A stretch of DNA of 64,000 nt, taken from Avena insularis. Its lineage: Eukaryota > Streptophyta > Magnoliopsida > Poales > Poaceae. A program made the translations under genes and the position numbers. Location of the stretch: NCBI GenBank assembly GCA_023614405.1, contig CM042697.1, positions 470,004,792 through 470,068,791 on the forward strand, in the 5' to 3' direction. The notes beneath the pieces are model-generated. The model worked only from the letters and a program-made list of their open reading frames with translations, was not told where the DNA came from and searched no databases. Shown in pieces: positions 1 to 11,127 of this stretch. How positions within the stretch are numbered: position 1 is the stretch's first letter; every line of letters starts with the position of its first letter.

Positions 1-1986
1 TCAAGCCAAAGACAAGATGTGGACCCTCAACATAGTGATCAATGTGTGAACTCTAGTCAAAGGGTGCTTGGTCCATTCGATGGGTTGTCAAGTGATGCCA
101 AGTCAATTTGTCAAGGAAGATCTATCCAAACTGTTTTGAGACAAGCTCAAATTGATGCTAGAAGAGAACTTGATCAAGACCAAGGTCAATCCTTGCCTCC
201 CAATGTAGAGGATGACTCCAATGATGATCAAGGTCAAGTTGATGGTCAAGACGAGGATCAAAACAATGAAGAGGGTCCTCCAAGAAACAATGAGGAGATC
301 CACGCTCGTCGCGAAGCTAGAAAGGAAAGAATGTTGGAAAGAAGAGACCACACTCTCCAAAATGTTGTTGGAGATCTAAGGAAGGGAATTTCCACAAGAG
401 CACAATTGAAGAGGTTCAGTGAACACCAAGCACACATCTCCATGATTGAACCAAAGAAAGTATGGGAAGCTCTTGAAGATTCGGATTAGTTAGAAGCTAT
501 GCACAAAGAGCTCAACAATTTTGAGAGAAACAAAATTTGGAAGTTAGTTGAGAAGCCAAAGGATTGCCGCAATGTTATTGGAACAAAGTGGATATTCAAG
601 AACAAGCAAGATGAGCATGGAATTATAGTAAGGAACAAGGCTAGATTGGTTGCACAAGGGTACTCTCAAATTGAAGGCATTGATTATGGAGAGACTTATG
701 CACCCGTGGCTCGCCTTGAGTCCATCCGTATCCTTCTTGCTTATGCGGCACATCATAACTTTAAGTTGCAACAAATGGATGTAGAAAGTGCATTCCTTTA
801 TGGTCCTTTAAATGAATTGGTATATGTTAAGCAACCCCCGTGATTTGAGGACCCCAACTTCCCAAACCATGTCTACAAACTTGATAAGGCGCTCTATGGG
901 CTCAAGCAAGCCCCACGCACGTGGTATGAGCACCTTAGAGAGTTATTGTTTGACCGTGGCTTTGAGGTTGGGAAAATCGATCCCGCTCTTTTTACTAAGA
1001 GAGTCAATGGGGAGCTTTTTGTATGCCAAATATATGTTGATGATATTATCTTTGGCTCATCTAACAAAGCTTTTAATGATGAATTCTCAAAGCTTATGAC
1101 TAGTAGGTTTCGTATGTCTTTGATGGGGGAGTTGAAAGTATTTCTTGGCTTTGAGATCAAGCAAGTTAGAGGAGGAACATTCTTCAATCAAGCCAAGTAT
1201 ACTCAAGATATGCTCAAGAGATTCAAAATGCAAGATTTGAATGGAGCTCCAACTCCCATGGCTACAAAGACTCATCTAGAACAAAATCCAAATGGTAAAG
1301 ATGTGGATCAAAAGGAATACCGGTCTATGATTGGTTCTTTGCTTTATCTTTGTGCATCTAGACCCGATATTGTGTTAAGTGTAGGTGTGTGTGCAAGATA
1401 TCAAGCGGCTCCTAAGGAAAGCCATTTAATGGTGGTCAAGAGAATCTTTCGATATTTAGTTCATACCCCATTTTATGGTCTTTGGTACCCTCAAGGCTCA
1501 ACATTCGCTCTTTGTGGATACACGGATTCGGATTGGGCGGGGGACAAGGATGATAGAAAATCAACATCCGGGGCGTGCCAATTCCTTGGTAGGTCCTTGG
1601 TATGTTGGTCTTCTAAGAAGCAAAATTGTATATCTCTCTCCACCGCCGAAGCCGAGTATGTTGCTGCCGCTAGTGCTTGCACTCAATTGCTATGGATGAG
1701 GCAAACTTTAAAGGAATACGGTGTCCATTGTGACAAAGTGCCTCTTCTATGTGACAATGAAAGTGCCATTAAAATTGCATACAACCCGGTGGATCACACA
1801 AGGACAAAGCACAATGAGATTCGTCATCACTTCATTAGAGATCATGTTGCTCGAGGTGATATTGATCTATCCTATGTTTCCACCAAAGATCAACTTGCCG
1901 ATATCTTCACGAAGCCACTTGATGAAGCAAGGTTTTGCTACTTGAGGAATGAACTAAATATCGTAGATTCAAGGAGCTTGACTTGA
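1..1986 (+). pseudogene. Ty1/copia pol, 3' part (linker, reverse transcriptase, RNase H), two in-frame stops
   Basis: One reading frame runs from the left edge to the TGA at 1984-1986. The first part (to about 480) is a Gln/Asp-rich linker typical of the stretch between copia integrase and RT. RT follows with [15 protein letters not shown], a KALYGLKQAPR block and the catalytic YVDDIIFG box near 1035-1058. RNase H follows with YTDSDWAGD, STAEAEYVAA and a C-terminal KHNEIRHHFIRD / DIFTKPL block. This block order (RT then RNase H, with integrase upstream) is that of copia elements. The frame is broken by TAG at 487-489, where relatives have Trp, and by TGA at 841-843, where relatives have Gly. 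Otherwise no frameshift is seen, so inactivation looks recent. Gag, protease and the integrase core lie left of the window. Confidence 0.93.
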
Positions 1987-3180
1987 CTATCTTGCACTCT
2001 CACCTAATACTCGACCCATATTTGGTTTAGGTGTAGGCATGGACATAGGGGGAGTGCGGTCCTAATTGATTGGACTATCCCTCCCCCCCCATTATGCGCA
2101 AATTAAACAAAATCATTCCTCTTAATATCATTTTGTGATATGTGAGCTCAATGATGAGTTTCGGTAATGGACCCAAGATATATCTTCGTGGTGCCAAGCC
2201 GAGTATACTCAAATATGGTGGCCTAGGCCACCGCCCCCTCTCAATCGAGAGGTTGATGTGCTTACTCGTGTTTGTCACCTAGTTGAATTGGTTTTCACTC
2301 ATGATTGTCATCTATTTGAATTGTCTTCGTCGTTCTTAGTCTCATGCCCTCTAGTTTGGTATTTATTTGTTTCGTGCATGTGCTTCTCAGCTCACTTGTC
2401 TTAACCCAAGCCTCCTTACTCCCTCACGAAAACCCTCTCCCTATCCGCACAAGAATCATCCTTGATCCCTAGCTTTGGAATCAGATGGGACCGGTACTAC
2501 CGGATATGCGAGCGGTACTATCGGACCTGGTAAGTTCCCAGGCCGTCTCCTAGAAGAACTGCTCCAGGAACGGTACTACCGCCCACATGTCTGGTCCTAC
2601 CGGTCACCGGTACTACCGGTTGTGGAATCGGTACTACCGCTTGTAAGCGGTAGTCAGCTCTCAACGGTACTACCGATTGATTACAGTATATATTGGGGCG
2701 TGGGGAGGCACCCTCGTGCCTCATTATTCCCCACGCCCTCCACTCAAACCTGCGCCACCGAGATCTTGAAGCCACCGAGCCTGTCGCCCTCCCTCTCGGA
2801 TTCCCTTGGATTCGGTCTCTTGAGCTCCCACTCCTTTCCACCGCCATGGATCCCAGACAACCGCCCTTTCTCTCCTGTTTGATTTCCCATTAGATCTAGG
2901 TTTTGGCTTAGATTTGTGGAGAAATTGACTATTTACAGGTTGTCTTTGCCATATGATTCCTTGTTACCGAGTAGAATCTTCTATTTTGCAGTATTTATGC
3001 CGTCAATTTGGGCCGTTCCATTAGATCGACGGCTTGTGTGCGCTCAACCGGTAGTACGGAACTTTTTCGGTACTACCGCTTCTGATACTACCCGATCGTG
3101 CCTAAATTGTAGATTCTCTCGTTTGCTCCTTTTTTTATTTCTTGTGCCCTTACCCCCTTGCTATCCTCCCTCGTGCTTTC
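1987..3180 (+). other. Non-coding spacer between pol and the extra ORF of the copia element
   Basis: About 1.2 kb with no convincing coding frame. It contains a pyrimidine-rich run near 2080-2090 and the GGTACTACCG-type motif cluster listed separately. Such a spacer between pol and a downstream extra ORF is known in SIRE/Maximus-type copia elements. Confidence 0.5.
2488..2680. repeat. Cluster of CGGTACTACCG motifs (internal)
   Basis: At least six copies of CGGTACTACCG or close variants occur here, in both orientations (CGGTAGTACCG is the reverse complement). Two more are near 3049 and 3068, and another cluster lies in the LTR at 5030-5335. The motif is nearly self-complementary. Its function is not known to me. 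Confidence 0.8.
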
Positions 3181-3181
3181 A

Positions 3182-4678
3182 CAGATGCAGGTGGTTCTCG
3201 GGGTGCACGCAAGCGCTCCAAGTCTAACCGTGAGATTGTTGAGGAAGAGACGGAGTCTGAGGAAGAGGTTATGCCACAGCCAAGACACTGTTCCAAGTTG
3301 CCTACCACTCGAGGTGGTCGTGGGGGTCGTGAAGGGGTTACCAAGCGCTCATTTGGGCGTGGCGGCGCCTCCTCTCGCCCCTTCCTTTGGGCGTGCAAAG
3401 TCTCAGCTCTGGGCCATCTGGGCCAAAGAAACTGTCAGACCTCTCTGAGTCAGAGTTTAGGGCTCTCCGGATTGACAATGCATACTCCATAGCCGGAGGC
3501 GAGGCAAGGCGCAGTCTCTTCTATGATGATTTCCAAGCGTGTGTATCATGAGGTTCTTTTGACCAACATCCAGATGGTGGTGCCTCAGCGATGGATTGAC
3601 ATGGGACACATTGAGAACCTTGACTACTTTCTTTGAAGCTAAGGAAATCTGCTCACACCTTGGCTTGTTCCCCATTATGGAGTTTCAGTATGACTATGAT
3701 CCCTCCTTATTCTGCGGTTTTATGCCCTTTGCACATTTCCACAATGGCCGCACTCGGAAGATTACCTGGATGACTCAAGGTGATGTCAAGGAAGCTACAA
3801 TTGTGGAGTTTGCTGCAATCTTGGGGTATGAAGATCGCGGCCGGGACGTTCCTTGTGGTTTTCGCTGTCACATGCGGGAGCATCCCTCCAAAAAGGATGT
3901 TCTTACACCTTTATATATTCGAGGCCGTGGGGTTGCTGGCAAGATCAAGGATCTACTCCCCACATATGACATTCTCCATCGCATTTTCCGTGAGACTGTT
4001 GCTCCTCGTGCGGGCAACAAGGATGAGATACATGGGTTCTCTGTTGACTTGTTGTTCAACACTTTCCTCAACCGAGAATCAGGCAATCCTCTTGATGTGA
4101 CAGACTTCATATGGAATGAAATGGTTGCTGCTGCACACACTCGGAGGGTTCCACCATTTCCTCCCTATATTATGGCCCTCATTGTGTCAAAGTGCCCCGA
4201 CATTGCTAGGACACTCTCCACTCGCTCTCTCATTGTGCACAGGCCAAAGGCACTCAAGATCAAGACACATGCTAAACCTCGCGTTGCGGCGGGTGAGGAG
4301 GAGGAGGATGACTCTGAGGATGCTGACAGTGGTCATGACACTGATTATGTTGTCTCTTGTCGCAAGAATGCTAAGCCCTCTTGGGCCAAAAGGATGGAGG
4401 TCAAGATCAAGAAGATCTTCTGCTTCCAGGTTGACAACCAGAAGCGCATGTATGAGGCGCATGTGTATGCCAAGAAATCATGTGCTCGTCAGAAGGAAAT
4501 GATGTCTGCTCAAGGTTTGACCATCTCCGAGGGATCCGAGGACAACATCACTCCAGAAGATCAGTGGATCTCTCAGCACAGCCGTTGGGACGATGATGTC
4601 TCTTCCTCGCACCACGCCCCACCCACTTACGAGGATGAGGAGGACCTTGAGGATGAGGAGGAGGAGGAGGATGATTGA
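3182..4678 (+). pseudogene. Extra ORF downstream of pol in copia element (SIRE/Maximus-type)
   Basis: The main open frame is 3596-4678 (360 codons). Upstream fragments of the same product lie in other frames: a basic and acidic N-terminal stretch near 3190-3290, and a segment with RALRIDNAYS near 3456-3490 that runs into a TGA at about 3550. At least one frameshift and one stop therefore separate the N-terminus from the rest. The protein has a globular middle (blocks FYDDFQAC, YDPSLFCGFMPFAHFHNG, LLFNTFLNRE) and a very acidic C-terminal tail. Position after pol and just before the polypurine tract matches the extra ORF of SIRE/Maximus copia elements, whose function is not established. I see no clear signal peptide or membrane anchor. 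Confidence 0.7.
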
Positions 4679-4727
4679 CCATTGGGACGGTAGTTTTGCA
4701 CTTGTCCCTTTTTGGCGTCTTGATGCC

Positions 4728-4740
4728 AAAGGGGGAGAAG
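4728..4740 (+). other. Polypurine tract of the copia element
   Basis: The run AAAGGGGGAGAAG lies between the stop of the extra ORF and the first TG of the presumed 3' LTR. This is the expected primer site for plus-strand synthesis. Confidence 0.8.
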
Positions 4741-4741
4741 T

Positions 4742-6138
4742 TGCACTTTAGGCACGGGTGTTGCATGGGAAGTCACAAGCTCGTTCTTCTCTTTGATCCT
4801 TTTATTGCTTGTGAACTTCGATTTCCCTCTATTTATGTGTGAGACTATGTGTTTATGTCTATGGGTTTATGTCGTGTGAGACTATGTGGTTGGATCCATC
4901 TTATGAGACTATGTGGTTTATTTCATTGGATCCATCTTGTGATGTTAGTCTACTGTCTATATATTCCTCATCACATGTTTTGTGCAAAGGTATGTTTTCA
5001 AAGGCTGAGAAAGGTGTGTGCTAGTCAGTACCACCCGGTACTGAGGCACTACCGTCCAATGCATACGGTACTACCGCTTGAGACGGTCGCATCAGCGATC
5101 TGGGGCATCTTGACTAAAACTCACCCATCTCCATTTTTGTCAGTACCAAGCGGTACTTGGGACCGGTACTACCGCCCAAACCGGTAGTACCGCTTCCTAC
5201 GACCGGTACTACCGCTTGGGGGTAGTACCGCAAGGGTGATACCGCCCAAAACTGAAGAATGCTGAAGAACTGGAGCACCTCCGGTACCTGGTCCGGTACT
5301 TGACCGGTAGTACCGCTTGCAAGCGGTACTATCATTGAGTACTACTGATACATTAAATGCTCCAACGGCCATATTTCGTGGAGGGGTATAAATACCCCTC
5401 CACCTACCTTGGGACAAATTGCTCAGCTCATTTAAGTCAAAGACCACCATTGGAGTCCATTGGAGCCACCCAAATCTTCAAGATCTCCTCATCCCACCAC
5501 CCAAAGTCCTTGATCTTTGGGGAATCGAAGGAGGAGGCCCCGATCTACTACTTCACCAAAAGAGATCTTCATTTTCCCCTCACTTCATTGAGGGCCCCTT
5601 TGCTCTAGTGTTTTCTTGGAAACCCCAGTTCTTGTTTTGGTTCTTACAAGCTTGTCTTTGATTGCTTTGACAGCTTGCTTGTATTTAGGAGCCTCCGATT
5701 AAGTTGTGGATGTGTGCCCCAAACTTGTAACGGTGTCGGCTTCCACCTTGAAGGTTGCCGATATAGTGGAAGGTGAATCGATCCCGTTGGGGTGAGATTC
5801 ATCGGAGAACAAGGGAGGCCTCTCGTGGTGTTGGTGGTTTGAAACCACCCTCTCTCCAAATGTAGACATACTTCCCCTCAAAAGGAAGGAACTACGGAAA
5901 ACAAATCCTTGTGTCTCCGCGTCCACTTTTCGGTTACTTCTATCCTTTACCGCACCTTACTTACTTGTTACTACTTTGTGTTGTGGTAGCCCTTGCATAA
6001 TTGTCATATAGGTAAATTCACCGTAGTTGCATTATCTAGAGAATTTACCTTATTGTCAAACCTTAATTTGAAAAAGAAGAAAATTTGAAGTAGCACCTAT
6101 TCACCCCCTCCCCTCTAGGTGCCCATACGATCATTTCA
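4742..6138 (+). repeat. 3' LTR of the copia element
   Basis: The LTR is bounded on the left by the polypurine tract (first TG at 4742) and on the right by the CA of TCATTTCA at 6137-6138. Just inside the right end is the CACCTATTCACCCCC / CTCTAGGTGCCC block characteristic of wheat and barley copia LTR ends. The 5' LTR is outside the window, so terminal identity and insertion age cannot be assessed. The exact left base is inferred. The element interrupts the gene at 6139-6455. Confidence 0.75.
5030..5335. repeat. Cluster of CGGTACTACCG motifs (inside LTR)
   Basis: Eight or so copies of CGGTACTACCGC or CGGTAGTACCGC occur in both orientations, for example near 5066, 5163, 5181, 5201, 5221, 5304 and 5321. 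The same motif occurs upstream of the extra ORF. Adjacent opposite copies could fold into small hairpins. Confidence 0.8.
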
Positions 6139-6455
6139 GCAGCGTACTTGGCTCTGAGCCTCACCATGAATTCGTCGAATCCCGGGTTGTCCCCGTCCTC
6201 TCCCTCCAGATGGGTCAGCTGCGAGTCCACCGCCCGCCAAGGTTCCTCCTTGCTGAGGTCATCTCCCTTTCTTTTCGGCGCGCACCCATCAAGACCAGAT
6301 GTCGGCGCCTTCCCCTTCGGCGCGCTTAGATCGCCGGCGAAGGCCTCCTCCGCCGCCTGGGAGCAGGGCTGCAACGAAGGGCTCACGGCTTCTGCCAGCG
6401 GTGCGCTCGACCCGCCAGATCTCCTAGTGAGCGCAGAATCCTCCTTGTCGGCCAT
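6139..6455 (-). pseudogene. 5' exon of an unidentified gene, truncated by LTR insertion
   Basis: Minus strand, ATG at 6455. About 106 codons are open up to the LTR boundary at 6138, after which the frame reads into retrotransposon sequence. The product begins MADKEDSALTRRSGG, is rich in Ala, Ser, Pro and Glu, and ends with a charged segment, DEFMVRLRAKYAAE. GC content is high, as in grass first exons. A good TATA box lies 46 bp upstream of the ATG, which supports this start. I do not recognise the family, and no downstream exon is visible because the rest of the gene would lie beyond the left edge of the element. Confidence 0.6.
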
Positions 6456-6500
6456 CGCTAGCTAGATCAGACGCCTCAACTCTGGCGGCGGCGGCTGGGT

Positions 6501-6510
6501 GTATATAAAG
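6501..6510 (-). promoter_or_regulatory. TATA box of the truncated gene
   Basis: On the minus strand the sequence reads CTTTATATAC, 46-55 bp upstream of the ATG at 6455. The segment between is a short GC-rich leader, which is normal spacing for a grass promoter. Confidence 0.6.
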
Positions 6511-6871
6511 GCCGAGGGGTCTGTTCGGACTCTGTATGGAGTCCGTCTTCGGACCGGATTCACGTTGGGCTTTTCACCAGCATTGCACTAATTTGATGAT
6601 TACATTTAATAATTTGATTTGATGAAGAGGGAAGGGGACGAACACATGAAGATTCTCTAATTTGGCACCGGTATGTTGTTGTTGACTCGCTGTGCATGTG
6701 AAGAAGTATACATTAGCTCATCCACGATGACCCCCTCTTGAAGAATATATTTTGTAGGACGTTGCTAAGTAATAACCGGTCTGAAAAAGCTAAAATCTAG
6801 TGGGCATCTCGGACCAGCAATTGCATGCACCCACGATGGCTCGCTAAGCATTAAAGTACAAGACTAGATTA

Positions 6872-7890
6872 ATTCAAATACGAAAATTTAAAAAAAATTC
6901 TAGGTTAAACCGTTTGTCCGAATTAAGATCCATTTTCACTGTTAGGCTAGTCATGACGAGATCTTTAAAACTAGATCCCATGTTGATATGTTCTGACAAC
7001 TTTTTTCTGGACCAAAAGTTATCCACCCGTAACACGCAAGTTATCCATGCTTCAACATATAAGTTATCCATCCAATAACATGTAAGTTATCAATCGTTAT
7101 AAAATTTACCCACGGATCACATGTTTAGGATGTGTAACTTTTTTTGTTTACCCACAAGTTATCCATCAGTAACACGAGAGTTATCCAGGCTTTAGCATGT
7201 AAGTTATCCATCAAATAATATGTAAGTTATCTATCACTATAAAAATTTACCCACGGATAGAATATAAAAAGTTATTCTAACGGCTTGGCATCATCGCCCA
7301 TCGCCGCTCTCACAGCGTACGAAGTACTCAACCTCAAAAGGCTACCGCATCAAACATTAAACATATTTTTTAAATGAACTAAATTTAATTTTATTTTGCA
7401 TACGATATAAATAAATGGGGTCTTATGCTCACCGATCACGCAACCAGTAATCTAGCGGCTCGACTTCATCGTCCGTAACCGCTACCATAGAGTACGTGTG
7501 ACGAAGCCTTGAATGGTGTTAGAGTACGGAGCCGTAATCGCTCGTCGACGCTAACGCATTAATGATAGTGAAGTGTCGATATCCTGATAACTAGTTACGA
7601 CATTTCAATTAAACGTGCTCACTACGTATGTGAGAACACCTCTATTCAACATGTCTATATGGCGGGTAACTTATGTGTTAATAGGTTGATAGCTTATATA
7701 TTATGACATGGATAACTCATGTGTTTAGGGTGGATAACTTTTTGGTACGAAAAAAATTTCGTCAAAACACATCAATATGGGATCTAGTTTTGAAGATCTC
7801 GTCGCGACTAGTTCAATGGTAAAAACGAATCCTAAATCGGACAAACGGTTTAATCTATAAGACATTTTGAATTTTCGATACGATTCTAAA
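6872..7890. mobile_element. Putative non-autonomous DNA element with long imperfect inverted repeats
   Basis: The left arm (about 6872-7110) and right arm (about 7630-7890) are imperfect inverted copies. Shared blocks include AAACCGTTTGTCCGA, AAAGTTATCCACCC and a matching ATATGGGATCTAGTTTT / AAAACTAGATCCCATG segment. Open frames in both arms encode related nonsense peptides, as expected of inverted copies. I could not define exact termini or a target duplication. It may be a Mutator-like or foldback element. Confidence 0.45.
7018..7262. repeat. Direct duplication of an AAGTTATCCAT-rich unit
   Basis: Two copies of a roughly 110-bp unit (about 7018-7127 and 7150-7262) lie in tandem. Each contains three or four AAGTTATCCA motifs and ends with TTTACCCACGGAT. 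Further inverted copies are in the right arm of the same element. Confidence 0.65.
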
Positions 7891-8769
7891 GCTGGCTGAC
7901 AGCACGTGTTCACACCTCCTGCCAGATTTTGAAACTTACCGACCGGTCTGAGAATAGAATTTCCGATTTTTTAATCCTTTTCCACTAAATTTATCCACAA
8001 ATACTAGTAGTAGAAAAAATAATGGGTGTGAACGACCGTAGGGTGCAGATGTTTGTCTGTGGGCCCTTTCAAAATTTCTTTTTTGTCAGAAAATATGTTC
8101 TGCAAATTTGAAAATTTCGGAAAACGGCACGTGTAGATGTTAACACGTACCATGCACACTTTTGCCAAGACTACTACCATGCGCGCGGTTAGGAACTGCC
8201 CAATGAAAGGAACATGCATGCTTTTGTCAAAACTTCGTTCCTATAAAAAAATATTTTTTTAGTAATTTTTAGAAAATCGAGCACTAACTTCGAAAGAATA
8301 CATCCAAACTTTGATTAACTGAACGTTTAGATTTTGTACTTCTAGAATAAAGAAAGGGTAGAACTCCCCACACCACTACGGTACGGAAGCATGCAAAGAG
8401 AAGGCCATCAGGAGGCGACGACCAAAATCTATCTAGGATTTCATACCTCTTGCCGGTAATACCGTTGGTCCGTTTTGTTTTCAGTGGACTTAGGGTCTTA
8501 AAGGTTTGGGAAACCATGGCCTCTCGTCGTTTAGAAATTTTCGTTCTTATTTAGCCAGTTTTTCAGTGTCTTCGTCTAGATGTTGAAGCGGCGGGTACAT
8601 CCTTAACAAGTCAGAATAAGGTTCTTTTCGCTCTATCCTAGCTAAGGCGGTGCAACTAGCACCGTGTGTTGGTCTTTCATGCCTCGACGACTTTAGGTTT
8701 GTCTGTTACAACAAGCTCTTTACGACCAGGGACAGATCCACCATGGTTTAATGTGTACACTATATAGTA
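7891..8769. other. No recognisable gene
   Basis: AT-rich sequence with only short open frames. Nothing could be assigned; it is probably decayed repeat DNA. Confidence 0.4.
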
Positions 8770-8800
8770 CTAGTGGAATGCCCGTGCGTTGCCACGGCTC
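8770..8800 (-). mobile_element. Helitron 3' terminus (minus strand)
   Basis: On the minus strand the segment reads GCCGTGGCAACGCACGGGC, a hairpin-forming block, followed by ATTCCA and CTAG and then T outside. A terminal hairpin, CTRR end and insertion before T are the Helitron 3' signature. The end closely matches that of the large Helitron ending at 46183. The matching 5' TC end was not found, so the extent to the right is unknown. Confidence 0.6.
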
Positions 8801-10302
8801 CTTTTACTGTATGTCTACTATCGCTCTACTACATATGCATAATATTTAAGCATACAGAAAAAATAACCACATAATACTTAAAAACATTTAAATGTTTACT
8901 TCACATAGTTCAATGTAATATGTACAAAATGCAATGACCAACAATTTATCACTTATTCACTAAGTCGTTCTCTCTTAACACGACTAAGGCATCCGTGTTC
9001 AACATGAGGAATGGTGTCCTTAACTTTATTTGTATAGTACTTGAGCATGCATATCAAAAACTTCTTCCTCAACCTGGAGCCATCACGCACAAGCAATCTA
9101 CATTGTTAACATTGTTAACATGGAGTTTTTCTATGAAAAACTTATAAATATGAACACAAAAAACTCACGGTGCAAATGGATGAACAAATATTTTACCATC
9201 CCACACGTCACTATCGTCCATGCCTTTTCTTCATCATTCATGGCCGCGCCTCCGCTAGCTGGGGAGGTCTCCGGCATGCTCCTCCAGGGTGGCGTCCTAG
9301 CAGCGGCGCCTGCGTCGACTGCGTCCCAACAGTGGACGACGCCAGGCGGAAAAGGTGCGACGGGCGGACATCGAGCTAGGCCTGGGGCGTGGCCGACGTG
9401 AGCTGGGAACACGGCTGGAAAAGGTCCATTCCCAGGCAAAAACAAATTCATCCATCTGGATCACATTAGCTCCATCCAGAGCATAATTGTGCTTGGGAAT
9501 GCCATAATGAGTGGAGATGCTCTTACCCGCGAGAAAATGTTGAACAACTAACAATTGAAAAAAAAGAAACAATTGTCGGAAGGGAAATGATACTGCTCTC
9601 CCGGGGGATCGATAGAAAAGCCTTATCTTCTCCTACCTTTCGTCTGCCACCGCGACTCACGCCAGCCGCCTCTACATCCTTGCGCCACCGCACTGCCGGC
9701 CGCCCGCTTCGTCGAGGCTCCCGCCCGCCACCGCGACTCGCAGGCCTCGCCTGGCTGCATCTTGCGCCACCACACCGCCGCCCAGCCGCGCTCCATCGAG
9801 GCAGGCCTGCAGCTGCCGCCGCGCTCCTCCCTCCGCCGAAGATCAAGACCACCGAGCATGTCCGGTGCCTTAGGAAGCCCCGCCGCTCTACCTCCACCCT
9901 GTCATGCTTCCCTACAAAGCTTCGCTCCGTTGTGCTGCCATATGCGAGCGCGGCCGGGCGTGGGGTCGCCGTTGTCGATGACGACGGTCGTCTCTCCACG
10001 GGTTTGCTGCATGCGGCCGTCGAGAGTGCTACCCAAGGCCACTGACGCCGTTACATACGGCGTCGAGATTTGCTGCATGCAGTCGATGATGATGCTACAT
10101 GTGGTCAACGGAGGTGCTACAAACGGCATCGAGTTTTGCTACCAGCGGTCTGCGACAATGCTACAAATGGGCGTTGGGTTTGCTACTCGGTGAATGTCTC
10201 CGGCGAAATCTTTTTTTGCTATATATGTTGAACTTTTTTGCTACATCTGTTTTCTAGTTTTGCTACGATAAATATGAAACAGTGCTAGGAGGAACCAGAC
10301 AC
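8801..10302. other. Probable Helitron interior and GC-rich unassigned sequence
   Basis: 8801-9120 is AT-rich. 9230-9460 and 9590-10060 are GC-rich with Arg/Pro-rich frames on both strands that look like compositional artefacts or a captured first exon. 10060-10280 repeats a TTTTGCTAC-type motif. No gene is recognised. Confidence 0.35.
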
Positions 10303-10424
10303 TTTTTTTGATATAATAGAAGCGGGTCGGCATGAGAATTCCGAAAATTCGTACCTAACAGGGATTAAACTCCGGTCGTTGGGATGCACCAACTGCGACC
10401 AACCACTAGGCTACTGTCCCGTTC
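10303..10424 (-). mobile_element. tRNA-derived SINE (minus strand)
   Basis: Read on the minus strand, the sequence starts GGGACAGTAGCCTAGTGG, which contains a good Pol III box A (TAGCCTAGTGG). A decayed box B (GGAGTTTAATCCC) follows about 35 bp later, then a non-tRNA body (ATGCCGACCCGCTTCTAT) and a short A-rich tail (ATCAAAAAAAG). This is the layout of a tRNA-related plant SINE. Target duplications were not resolved. Confidence 0.6.
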
Positions 10425-10789
10425 TCTAGTTTTAATACAAAAGTGTAAAGTTTCTGCTATAGTGTCTCCGACAAGGTCTCCCGGCGAAATCTTCAGCGAA
10501 ATCGGTTTTCCTACACTAGAACAAACTTTTTGCTATACAAACTTTCGAGCGAGGTATCGAACAAAACTCTGGCAAGGTCTCGATAAGATCTGTGAGCAAA
10601 CCAAAATTGGCAGATAATATAATAAAAGCCGAATTTAGACATTTTTTTAAGAACACGTGGCAGCACGGGTACCGGGGATTTATCCCCCGGGTACGCGTAG
10701 CAGTGCCCTTGTCGGAAGCCTTTCACCACGAGCACACACAGGCGCAGACTCTCCCCCACCCCCAGACAGTGAGACAGGGTCGACACCGG
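10425..10789. other. Sequence left of the Mutator-like element
   Basis: No gene is recognised. The last bases, 10781-10789 (CGACACCGG), are the left copy of the 9-bp target duplication. The preceding 60 bp are C-rich and could be leader sequence of the gene fragment that resumes at 17073. Confidence 0.45.
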
Positions 10790-11127
10790 GGCAAAAATCA
10801 CTGTTTTGACCTAATTAACGTTTGATCTCACAAATTGACCTACTTTTTCGAAGATATCCCGATTTAACCTGTTTTCATGGCGCTTTACCAGAAGGCGCCA
10901 TGGTCAGTAGCACGGCGCCCTCCGCAAAAGCGCCATGATACCATGACTCTTTCTAAGAAAGCGCCATGGCCTCGTCCGACCTGGCGGCCGCCGTGACACA
11001 GGCGGGCCCGTTTTAATGTTTGGCGTTTTCCGCGGGAGCGCCATGCTACTAGGCATGACGCTTTTGCGAAAAGCGCCATGGTCCTTAACCCTAGAAAACG
11101 GCTCGGGCGCCCTCCCAGGCCATACCT
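10790..11127 (+). repeat. Left terminal inverted repeat of the MULE
   Basis: Matches the inverted complement of about 16728-17063. The inner two thirds carry many GCGCCATG / CATGGCGC motifs in both orientations, a possible array of transposase or host-factor binding sites (inference). Confidence 0.88.

Noticed and set aside
841..843. Programmed read-through of the TGA in pol
   Set aside because: It lies inside the RT domain, where copia elements have no regulated stop, and the change is one substitution from the expected Gly codon.
2488..2680. CRISPR-like array
   Set aside because: Motif copies are short, in both orientations and irregularly spaced, and the DNA is plant nuclear.
9523..9999. 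158-codon minus-strand protein
   Set aside because: Arg/Gly/Ala-rich frame in a GC-rich segment that is also open on the plus strand; no motif, no promoter signal.
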